Source: Trichoplusia ni
Lineage: Eukaryota; Arthropoda; Insecta; Lepidoptera; Noctuidae
Reading direction: 5' to 3'
NCBI RefSeq assembly: GCF_003590095.1
Contig: NC_039498.1
Span: 6,076,001 to 6,140,000, forward strand
Length of the DNA: 64,000 bases
Position numbers and translations under genes: made by a program. The stretch's first letter is position 1. Each line of letters opens with the position of its first letter. Of this stretch, positions 23,220 through 35,200 are shown one piece after another. The notes below the pieces were generated by a model, which was given only the letters and a program-made list of their open reading frames with translations, searched no databases and was not told the DNA's origin.

Positions 23220-26200
23220 ATGGAGTTGATATACTCAATGAGGCGTAAGCTTTTGAAATATGAACCACCGCATTTTGAAAGGTAAAAACTATTTGTTTTG
23301 ATTACAACTTATATCGAATGCAGCTTAATTTTCGTATATTTTTATAAAATATCAACGAAAATGGGCATTTACTTAAGGTTACAAACTATAATTGGTAGAT
23401 CATTCGATCAATTATCCACTTCACAATTTTTATATAAATTGCACTTAAATTTTATACTTATCATTATCCTCACCATTTATCGTAAATTATTATCAATGAA
23501 AGTTACCAACAATTCTATCATCAGGTTATTCTATCACCAAACCACAATTAACTTGAAATCCATCTTTAATTCCAGTCCATCAGACCACGAAGTTGTCCGT
23601 CCAATCTGCACGATATCGACTTGTAATATCATAGCTTTCTCTTCACCAACGGAGCTGGATGATACGGAGGGCGACACCTGGGGAGGACACGTGTATGTCT
23701 GTGACTTGGATACTCCTTGGAACTGCCACAAAGTCACCAGTACTGCTTATCCTGTGAGTTAATTAAACCTTTCTAATAGTAACTTTTGTAAAGATGGTTC
23801 GTTACGGTTTTTTCACGCGTATTGTTTGTCATGGGATTGCCTGACTCGTTTTGATCAAGCACATAGTTGAAGGCTTGGGTTTGATCTGAAATTATTTGGG
23901 CAATCCCGATAAATATGCATGTTGCATGTTGCAACTTATGTGTAACCATTTTTTATTACTTAGCATAAGGCACTGTGTACTAGGTTATTTTCTAATCTAC
24001 TCCTCTTTAAATTTGACCCATAACTTTTTCTCATATCAGTTACTAGCTGTTGCCCGCGACTTCGTCCCCGTGGGTAGAAGATATAAGTTATGATTTATAC
24101 CTGCCCTGTTTTTTCCACATTTTCCATTGTACACATACAATTTCACATTGTATCTTCACTCCTATTAGTCGCAGCTTGATGGTTTATAGCCTAAAGCCTG
24201 CCTTGATGAATGGTCTATTCAACACAAAAAGAATTTTTCAATTTGGACCAGTAGTTCCTGAGATTAACGCGTACAAACAAACAAACTCTTCAGCTTCATA
24301 TATTAGTATAGATTATTATATTTCATCTGACTAGCCTATACTCCATAATATGTTTAGGTAGTTAACTAAAGTTAAACAATCTTGGTATTCAGTCCTACAT
24401 TTTATTAGGTAATCTTTATTGTTGTTTTACATTTGTTTTTAGTCAAGTTTTATTTTTAAGCTGAGTTTTTATACAATAAGACTCACCAAGATTGTTTACC
24501 TTTAGTTAACTACCTAAACAAATTGAGTATAGTCATGATTACTCTTTACATAGCCATATTCAAGTCTTCTGGAGTTGTGTTTACTAGACATTTGAGGCAA
24601 TGAACAAAGTGTTCAATAACAATAGTTTTTAATGTTTCTAGGTGTCAGCCTTAGAATGGGATATGGAAGGCAAGCAGCTGCTTGTAGCGACCACAGTGGG
24701 AGATGTGTCGGTGTACACCCAAAAGGACTACTTACTCAATGAGTGGACTTGCTTGTATACTGCTAGTTTTCCAGGTAATAATAATAATTCATATTTTTGG
24801 AACCAAATTTCTCATTGTGGGTTTCGAAAGAAGTAAATCATTTATGGTCAGGCCACTTTAGGCTTAAAGTTAATATACTTGTTAGAGTTTGACATACTTT
24901 CAAGCATTCATCATTGGCCTAGCCTTTTTCCCAACTATTGTTGGGGTCGGCGGTAGGTTTCAGCTAAGTACCAGTGTTTTACAAGGAGCGACTGCCTATC
25001 TGACCTCCTTAACCCAGTTACCTGGGCAACACGATACCCCTTGGTTAGACTGGCTGTCATACTTTCAAGCATATGATGTTATTAAATTTTGTAAAGATTT
25101 ACTCTAGTTTCGGACCCAGTCCTTAATCATGAGCTGACGCGGTGGGTTTGGTCAAAATTCAGCTTCAGATCCAGTTAAGGGCATGATAAGCCATAATGAA
25201 TAAAAAAATGGCCTTTTACAATAACCAATTCACACCATAACTTCTTATATCATCATTGGCCTAGCCTTTTCCCAATTATGATGGCTTTCAGTCTAACCGG
25301 ATTCAAATACCAATGTTTTAGAAGAAGCGACTCCCTATCTGACCTCCTCATTCCAGTTACCTGGGCAACACGATTCATGAGCTCAACATTTTAAAGCAAT
25401 GTATCTATTATCTAAAGGCGAACACATAATCCGCGCGGTATTCTTCCACAACGGTCGCCGGCTGGTCATGGTGGACAAGAAGCCAGACGCTCCCATCACC
25501 GAAAGGATACAGATGCTAAGATCTACACCCACTCTGAAAGGGTTTGGGTAAGTTTATTATTATGCCCACGACACGCCTGATACGAGTTGGAAATGGGACA
25601 TGAAATCTGAATTAAAACTGTCCTATGTTTTAATCCTGGTTATAGACTAGGTGTGTACCAAGTTTCGTTTATATCCGTTCAGTACTTTCGCGTTCATAAT
25701 ATTAACAGAAAGGAGGATATTATTAGTTACAATATTATACTAGCTATTACTCGCAGCTTTATCTAAAATCATAACTCACCTTTAGAGCAGTCAGATAAAA
25801 TAAGCTTATGTGTTAATCCTATGTGTTAGCTACCTTCATACCATGTTTATATCGAAATCGGTCCAGACGTTTGAGTTTGAAGGGATTACAAACATACACA
25901 CATACATACGTACATACTTTCCCATTTATGATATTAGTATAATTATAGTGTATATTCGTGAATGTTTATAGAAAATTAACTGTTAAGGGAACAATAATGG
26001 CAAAAACGGCTGAATAATTATTTTTATATTAAGGATAAAAAAACATGACATGAAAAAACATGCACACGAACATTAATTTCTTCTCCTTTTCACAGTGGTG
26101 TAGCATGCGAGGGAGCTTGTATAATAACAGCGACGGGTCTGATCGGTGTGCTGACACCGGCGGAGGGCGGGCGCGCGCACGTCGCTACAGACTGCCTCAG

Positions 26201-29200
26201 ACCAACCAGGGACCATATCACCGCTGCCAGTATCGCTCATAAGAGTAAGTGTTTCAGGGTCTTTTTACTGGAACAAGCTATATTGAATCAGTAAGCGTTC
26301 TTTTAGTCTGTAGTGATGCTTCGTAGACTTTTTTTTTTGACGAGGAAAGGGCAAAAGTCCTGCTGTCCTTCCCTTCCCTTTTTCCGTGTATCTTCGTTTA
26401 TATACCACCTTCTTCTACTATTTCTGCTAAGAGATCTCTTTTCTCCCTGGCGACTGTACCCCCCCCCCCCTCCCATTTTTATGTTTTGATATATTTTTAG
26501 AAATAGAAACTACCCTTCATAGTGTGAGTTTCGAAAGGTAACACAGTGGTTACTTAGGTTTACGCGAATGTTAGACATTGAAATAAAACTACTTTTCCGG
26601 ATTTTATCGCGGTTTAATTTTAGATTTTAGCTCCCGACGTTTCGACACCTGACCCGTGACCATGATACCTGCAAAGGTTCAATTTCGAAAGGTGATTTTT
26701 TAATAATGTTTGATAACTAACCACATACATTACCAATAGGTTTTATACGTTGAAATCCAGACTCAAACACTTATATTGTGAACCAAAGTGATATGAAACA
26801 ACCTATTTCTTGCCCCTAGACGGCAGCCTGGTGATAGCGGCGGTGTGTCGCTCGGGCGGGTCGGCGGGGCGCTGGTGCGTGCGCTGCGTGTGCGCCGCTG
26901 TGACGTCATCGTCGCCCGCGCCCGCCATCGCGCTCTCGCCGCTGCCCACCATATACCTACCGCAGCAGGATAGCCAGCCTGGTGAGACTGAAAATGACAG
27001 CCTTATTCAAAATTATACTTAATTTGATGACGTGTTTTAAAGTCAAGGATGAAAGTGACATTGAAATCTAAAATCAAATATACAAGTAAGAAAATTTTGA
27101 AGGTCAGCCAGGACTCGAACATAAACTTCTGGTTTGATGTATAAACTAAGTTACCAAGACTGCGCGGTTAGCAGATTAATTGACGCCACCACCACGTCAA
27201 ACCCACAGAACGCGACGTCTTGCGGATTCGATCTCCGCGTAAGACATGCATTTGTGTGATCCACGAATGCTTGTCCTCAGTTTGGGTGTCTTTGTGCATG
27301 TGATTTGAATGTCTGTGAAACCCCCCGCGTCACTAGGACTGAATTTCTTAGTGAAGGAGTCGTAAAAAAAAGGTACGAAACGAAGTAATTCGTTTACAAA
27401 AATGTTCAAAATAAATATGTTTATGCCTTCTACTCTCAGTTTCGATAACTTGGTGTCAGCGCGAAGACACGGACTCTCTACTGATAGCCGGCGCTACTCT
27501 CACGATGTGGAAATGTACGGAACGGGCGCATCAAGTGCACAAGCTGTTTGCTAAAGGTAAGGTTCTAACCGCTTTCAATCAACATGAAAAACTGAAATAA
27601 TACTGTTAGTAGGGGGTATATGTTTATCCCGGGTCAATGTGTATCGATACATCTTATCTTAAATCTATCTGTCTATACCAAACTGTGCTATATTTATTCA
27701 GATACCCACTTAAAGTGTCTGTCTGCCCATATGTCTGTCCGTCAGTCCGTCAACAAGCTGTATCCAATGAACCTGTGGTACAGAGCCACTAGAATTTTTC
27801 TCTGGATTGTCGCACTTGACCTGTTCTCTTTATTTGCCTAGGTCCAATACAAGGAAACACAACTCCTGGAGGCGGACCCAAACCTGTTACTGATTGCTTC
27901 AACACTCTTGTAAGTTTAAGTATTTTCTTTTTAAATTTTGATTGATAATTGTTATAATATCTAATGACAAAGCAAATAATCAAAAATATTTAAAAAAAGG
28001 ATGGTACGGAATTTGACGCCATATTGCGGTAACGGCCTTCTGTTGCATTGTCGACCAGTTACCATTTAGTCGCGCCTAAAGAAGTTTTACTTGAAAAATA
28101 AGTTTTCAACCATTTTCTTAAAATAGTCCTTTAGATATACTTTTTATTCATCTTAAAACAAAGGACGAATATGTTACAAAACTTAAATGATTAAAACATT
28201 TCGACCTCACATCACGACCTCCGTGGTCGAGTGGCGTACGCACCGGTTTCAAGGTGTCGCTATCTCTGAGGTCCCGGGTTCGATCCCCGGTCGGGCCAAT
28301 GTAAATATTCACATTTCTACATTTCTACGGGTCTGGGTGTTTGTGGTACCTTCGTTGTATCTGAATTCCATAATACGAGTGCTTTAGCAACTTACTTTGG
28401 GTTTAGAACAATGTATGTGATGTTGTCCGCATTTATTTTCTTATTTCTTATTTAAATTATACTTGTTAAGGCGCTTTATAAAAAAATGATGTAAGTGAAA
28501 TTCTACGATGCGCTCATCAGCGTCACTCAAAATTATTCATTGCATCCAATTTAAAACAATTTTATATTAATTCCATAAAATTATAACCCCACATTCGCGA
28601 ACGTAAATACACAACCTTTTTTTATTTATTCTTTCATGCAATTTAAAATATGTTTTTTTATAATTCCATAAAAGTATAGATTCTCGCTCGCGTACAAACA
28701 TAAACGCATATTTTTGACTATCTTACCCAGGTATGGCAGAAGACAGTAGCGTGGGGTGTGGAGGGCGGCGAGGGCGCGGTCTGCGCGGCCAGCTCGCGGA
28801 CCGCGCTCGGAGCCCCTCATGCTGTACTGGCCACGCCCAGGGCTTTGCATCTGCTGGCCAGGGATACCCATCATTATGTAAGTCGGATTATGAATTGTGT
28901 TGGAAATTTTGTAGAGTATAGTTTTGGATCAAGTTGACAATGAGTACGAAGGAAATTGGAAATTCATAGCACAACAATTTAGGATTAATTTGGATATTCG
29001 TAGTACGCGGAGTTAGAATGAAGATAGTAATTCGTAGCAAAAACATGTTGGATCAAGTTGGAAATTCGTAGCGCTTAGAATTTGGACCGAGATAGGTAGC
29101 GCTCCAACTTTGTAGAAAGTCGGAATTTGGTAGCAATACAATTTTGAAACGAGTTAAAATTTTTAGCTGTCAGATTTTGAACCAAGACGGTAATTCGTAG

Positions 29201-32200
29201 AAGTACGATTATGAAGCAAGACGAAAATTCTTAGCACTTAATTTTTTTAAAACTTGGAATTTTTTTGTTTGTCGCATTCTGATCTTAAACCAAGTCGGAA
29301 ATTCGTTGCTGTCTAATTTTGAGCCAATAAGGAAATTTGTAGCATTATTTTATTCCTACAATAAGACTAAACTGATAGCCGAGTCACCACATAATCCCCA
29401 CCGTTTGCGACGTGTCGCGTTTCCCCAATCCCCGCGTAAAACAAGGACATAGACGTCGAATCGTGGAATCTAGAAAAAAAGTAGAATAATAATGTTTTAA
29501 GAGGTAAGAGGCCTCTTGGACGTGATTTATATCTCCTGCTACTCTTTCACATGAGACTAATGTTATTGTAATTCTTTCACTCAGCTATGCAGTCGCGCCG
29601 TGATTACAAGCGGTGGTATCAGTAACGCAGTAGAGGCATCATCCACACCTCCCAAGAAAGCTAAATATGGAACAACGCCGGTAAGTGTTAGAAACTTAAA
29701 GCCCAGTAGCTCGTTATGTTATGGAAATAATATGATAGTCAGTGGCCCTTACGCAGGCACTGTGTAAAAGTATTGAAAGGAAAGTATTGTCTATAATTCT
29801 CAGAGCGGCGGCGGTTGCGCTATGGTGTCGTGTGTAGAGATGTCACAGCTCGGCGGAGTGGTGCTCGCTATCGACACTCACGCGCAACTGCATCTGTATA
29901 AACTGCCGCAGCCGTGGGCAGATATACGTAAGTTATAAAAATGTCTTTTTTAATAATGTCCATCGAGATTCGAGAGACTGATTCATTATTAAATGATGCA
30001 ACGGTTTACTCACGCCTATTTATCGGCAGTGCCCGACTAGTTTCGGACCCAACCGGGGTCCTTAAACATGATCTGAATCGGCGGGCGAGCGAGTCGAATT
30101 CAGCATAATTGTTTGTTAAATCATATTTTACCAAAAATATGAAAAAAAAAGAACTAGCTGAGTATTTTCGACCACAATTATTTAGAGAATCTTTTGGATT
30201 GGTATGAAATGAAATTATTCTGTAAATAAAATATTTTTATTTTATATGTATTTGTGTTCACCGCTGAGTCAGATACGAAATAAACATTTACTACATAATT
30301 GAAATGAGAAGAAATGTAGAAGTTATTAGTGGAACTAATCTCGACACAAAGTAGTATTTTGAGTATGATATTATAACAATTTTAATGACCATCATTGCCG
30401 TTTTAGCCGGAGGATCCAGTGTTGTAATACATCTCATAATATATTTAACATCAACCTTATACTCACGATGGCAACACCTAATATCCTACATGTTTCCCCT
30501 CTAGCAACCCTTATAAAGCTCATGATATTATGCTTAACATCAACCATATTTTCATCGTAGCAACACCTAATATCCCAAATTTTCCTCTCTAGCAACACCA
30601 ATAGCTGTACAACATGCTACCAACCTGCTGGAGTACGCCGTGGTCTCCGGCTATGACTGTCTCGACGTGCTGGTCGCGTGTACAGGCAGCATCAAGCATA
30701 ATATACTGGAGATGATGTATGAGAGGTAAGCATTACTGGTAACACCGATAGCATCCCGGTGAAGTTAAATTTGTTGCTGGCAACACTAATTTGAAACGAG
30801 AAAAGTTAATATTAGGGTTTTCAAGTGCATTCCGCTAGAGACAAATTTGTTCTTGGCAACACTAACTTGAAACGAGTGGAGTTAATATTAGGGTGTGTCT
30901 TTAAAATTATGATTGTTTCTTATCAACAAACTTATTTAAACATTAGCAATTAAATACAAGTACGTAATATTGTAGAAAAATCAAACCTCAGACAGGACTC
31001 GACCTTGCAACTGTTCCGAGCTAGATACACGTCAATCGCTTTGCCAATAGGCCGAAAACAAATTCCTTCATCCAATACCGAGGGCCTAATATGGTGTTTA
31101 TCGTACTAAACTATAACTATTAAACTGACTTGTCTAAATTACATCACTTTTCAAATAGAAACGTCATTCCCGTGCATTCGCAGTTTCTTTTTTATTGTAT
31201 TGCAATGTAAAATTGTTCCACAAAAAAGAAAAAATCTCATCAGTCCCTCAGTTAGATAATTGAAAAGTATGAGACATGTATTTTTTCTTTTTCAGAAAAA
31301 CTAGAATTGACTAAGATTAACTGCTTTAAAGTTTAGGAGAGGGGCTTGTGACGTAACGATAGAGTAAAATTTATACTCAATCGTACGATCGAATCGATAC
31401 GTATCGATTATTATACAAAAAACTACAAGACGGGCACTGCTAAAAAAAATTGTCATCATCCCTATTACACATTTTTATACATATTCTTATTTGCAGACTG
31501 ACAGAATCATTTCAGCGGCAACCAGCCGCCTTCCAGCAGTACTACTTCCACAGTTGGCTGAAGCTAAGGATAGCTTTGTGCAGGTAACTGTGACGTCACG
31601 CTTACGTTCAATTGTCAGTAAAATAACCAACTAGATGTTGCTCGCGGACCAGGCTGTTTCAAATTGAAAAGGTTCCACGAGAATATAAGATCGGGATAAA
31701 AACTATCCTCTGTGTTAATCCAGGTTATAAACCATCTGTGTAGGTACCCAGTTTTGCCTAAATCCTTTGAGTGGTTTTTGCGTTTATAATATTAGTATAG
31801 ATAGTATAAATAAAGTTTAGGCTAAGAAGGCAAAATAAAAAATACACATCGACTTTTCTTTATTAAAATTCCTTTCAAAACAGATATTTTCTTGTTCCCT
31901 TTCATTTTTGAGAACCCCTCTTCACCTATTCCAGCATTTTAACCCGTCCTGCCTCACCGCAGGTTGATCCCGTCCGCCCAGAGCAGCGTGTCGTGGCTGA
32001 CGTGCCTGCAGAGCCTGCAGGCGTGCTGGGCGGCGGTGTCGCTGGCGCTGCGCCCCGACGACAAGCCCGACGCCGCGCCGCTCGCCGCGCTCTTAGATGA
32101 TCACTCGCATGAACAAGATAAGGTTGGAATGTTACGCTATTTGACTTGAATTTTAATTGTGGTGTCTGTTTTTTGTTTGATGACAAACGGTTTGATTGAC

Positions 32201-35200
32201 GATAAAGGCAGAGTATCGTTAAATGTAGGGTTTTAGTTTAACTTTTTCTGTTTGAGACAATCTGTTTGATTGCTTATAAGATACCCTTAAATGGATGTTT
32301 AACTTAAACTTTTTTCCGATTGATCTCCTATAAAGGGCCCTCATAGAAAACCCTTAAATGTAAGTTTAAGTTAAACTTTTCCATGTTTGAGACAAACTGT
32401 TTGATGTCATTTAAATGTCTTTATAGAATGCTCTTAAATATGCGTTTAAGTTATACTTTCCTGTCTATACAGGCGCTTATAAAGATAATCATAAACCTAA
32501 ATTTTACTTTTGAGCTAAATCGTCTGAACATTTATCGTCTCCAATGGCTCTTTAGAATACCAGTAAATTTAGGATTGACTGAAACCTATTTCTGTTTGTT
32601 TGGTTTGGTCTTTTCGACATTTTCTTATTAGTCTGACGGTAATTAAATTTAAGTCAAACTTCCTCATTCACTTCGCATCATTTCGTTAACCAATTAACGT
32701 AACAAATTTCTCTTATCCTCCTACAGACCCTACTAACTCTCGAAGCAAAACCGGACGCGATCAGTGAGGCCGCCACCCTGCAGCCGCTGCGGCTGTGTCT
32801 GCAGCGTGCTATAGACATCGGGCTGACCGCGCTGCTGTCACTCGCGTATCAACACCAGCATCAACACCAGATGCATCCTAACAAGTATGTTTATTGTAAA
32901 CTAGCTGTTGCCCACGACTCCCAGGGCCGGATCTAGGGGCCCAGGGGAAGCAACAAAGGGGTGGGGGCCCACTTGTTCATGTTATTTTCATGCAGTGAAA
33001 AATGTATCGAGCCTTTTTTTAGAAGCATAGTGTCAATAATGTGAGCTTCTACCGTGCTTTCATATTTTTATTTCATCGGGAGTGCTCCACCCCCAGTCAT
33101 AGTGGTGGGCCCCTAGGCACTGGCCTAAAGTGCCTTATGGATAATACGGCACTGGCGACTCCGTCCGCGTATACTTCAGCTAATAGCGCACGTTGGTTAG
33201 GGCATCTAAAAAAATATCAATAAAATGAAGCATTGATCTCAAAATCAAGGTACCTAGAAACCACTGTACGCATATTTCTTTGTAACTACTAACATAGCCA
33301 AAGTACCTATGTGCCTTTTTAAAGTTATACGTATGTTCTTTTTAATGATTTAAAGACCCCATTAAAAACGGTCATGCAACACATCGTAACCTAGATTCTA
33401 AACATTGGAATCTAAAATTATCAACCACTAAGCTAGCATAATGATCAATGTTCAAACCTTTCCTATACGGGAAGAGGCCTGTACCCAGTAGGACGTATAA
33501 AATAACTAGCTGACCCGTCAAGCGTTATTTTGCCTAATAAATTATTTCTAGTTGTATGTAATTTTAATGACACATTATAAAAAAATATAAACTAAAAAAA
33601 TCGTTCAAAAGTTAAAGAAAAAAATTAAAAGTTACAACCCTTATCACTTAGGTGTACGATTCTCAGACCTACTGACTGCGCATATAAAATTTGGTAAAAT
33701 CGGTAAAGCCGTTTCGGAGGAGTACGATTACTATAGTTCGCACGCCGAATGATGATCCCTATGATGTTTCAACTGACAGTTACATTAGTGATGCGAAACA
33801 ATTTCAAACAATTTCGATAAAATACTGTTTTTTTTAGGCAAATGTCATGTCATGTAGCCAGGTCATTCAACATAATAATATTTATTTCTTTTGAAAAAAG
33901 ATTACGCGCATTGATGGACATAAAACACTAGATAAAAAAGTAACACAACTTCGCCTTTCACAGCAAATAAAATGAAGGTTTTATTAGAAGAAGATTGCGC
34001 TCAAATGAGTGCCGACGATTAGCGAAAAGTGGTCGAAAGAACAAAGAAAATTTGCTTACAAGACTGGAATCGCGATTACATTATGACAATATCATTGACC
34101 AGTTGACCCTGTATCAGATTCAGATTGATATAAATAAAATGCAAAGCATTTTTTAAATTTTTTCAACAAATTATCGATATTTTGTTTATCGACATGTCCC
34201 TTCTTAGACGATAACAGCTTGACGACGTAACTTTTGCAGCACGTACCATGTACAATTGCATTGAGTTTTTTTACATTATTTTCGAACATTACGTAATAAT
34301 TTCTTAATATTCATTTTTATAATTTACAAATGTACACAATTATGATTTTTCGATTTTTAATAGACCTCTGAAGGATTTGTCGTAACAGGACGTCAGTACA
34401 AGGTTAACAAACTGTCATAGGGATCATCATTTGGCGTGCGTAGTATAACATCTGTATAACTGTTTATACTTAAGCTGGTTGGTTTTTCTAGTTTATATTA
34501 TGTTTTTCTTCCTATTTTAAATTTCACGTCTATGTTAATGTAATTGGTGTCTCTATCGTTTTAACATAAATAAATAAATAAAATAATAAATAAATAAATA
34601 AACATCGTGACAGGGTAATTTTATATATTAGATAATAAATGAGTCGCATTTTTGATTAATTGGTGAGTATTACAACAGCTACGAGGTATGGGCTGACGGC
34701 GCGGCAGTGCAGCTGGTGCGGCGCCTGGCGCTGGCGGCGCGCGCGGGAGGCCGCGCCGCCGACGCGCTGCTGCGCCCGCTGGCCAGGCTGGCCGCGCCCA
34801 GCACGCCGCGCCAGGAGCTCATAGGTGAGGGGCAGCGTGTACTGGGGAGTAGGGGATCTGTTCCACTGGGATTGGCTGAAAGAATTACTGCGATTTCAGT
34901 ACACCAAGGTCAAGAAAAATTGTGAGCAAAATTTTACGACAGTAAGGAGAAAAGGGAGGTCTTTTCCATGCCGCAGTGGGACAGTAATGGCTAATAATAA
35001 ATAAATATCGAGTTTTCTCCTCTCAACCGAAAACGGGAGGAATCATTTTAAAATTTCTCATCCAAATAAAAGTGGTATTCACACCGTAATGACTGTGTAT
35101 TGAAAACTTTGCTGTAAGTCACAGCAAAGTTTTCCGTTTGGTTTCGCCACAGCTAAGTCACAGAGTTTTTTTTTTAAAGAAGAGAATTTCACTTAGAGCA

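Larger units (their letters stand above)
33510..34636 (+). mobile_element. Retroposon tail interrupted by an ~870 bp insertion, Med16 intron 15
   Basis: The part at 33510-33731 ends 'gtttcggaggagtacgatta', and the expected continuation 'catcgtgacagggtaatttt' only appears at 34603. Between them are an inverted-repeat element and an (AAAT)n tract. Confidence 0.5.

Noticed and set aside
23298..23762. 154-codon plus-strand frame, the longest in the window
   Set aside because: Its first half is Med16 intron 1; only 23576-23753 is coding, as exon 2, spliced to the 23220 exon.
28213..28345. Functional tRNA gene
   Set aside because: A and B boxes are good, but the acceptor and anticodon stems do not close and a SINE body follows; the same applies to the elements at 7.0, 16.3, 49.8 and 63.35 kb.
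28626..28874. Minus-strand 82-codon frame
   Set aside because: Mirror of Med16 exon 9.
31926..32186. Minus-strand Arg/Ala-rich frame of 86 codons
   Set aside because: Exact mirror of GC-rich Med16 exon 14; the plus-strand reading fits the Med16 frame and splice phases.
34092..34289. 65-codon minus-strand frame inside the inverted-repeat element
   Set aside because: Too short and without transposase motifs; the element looks non-autonomous.
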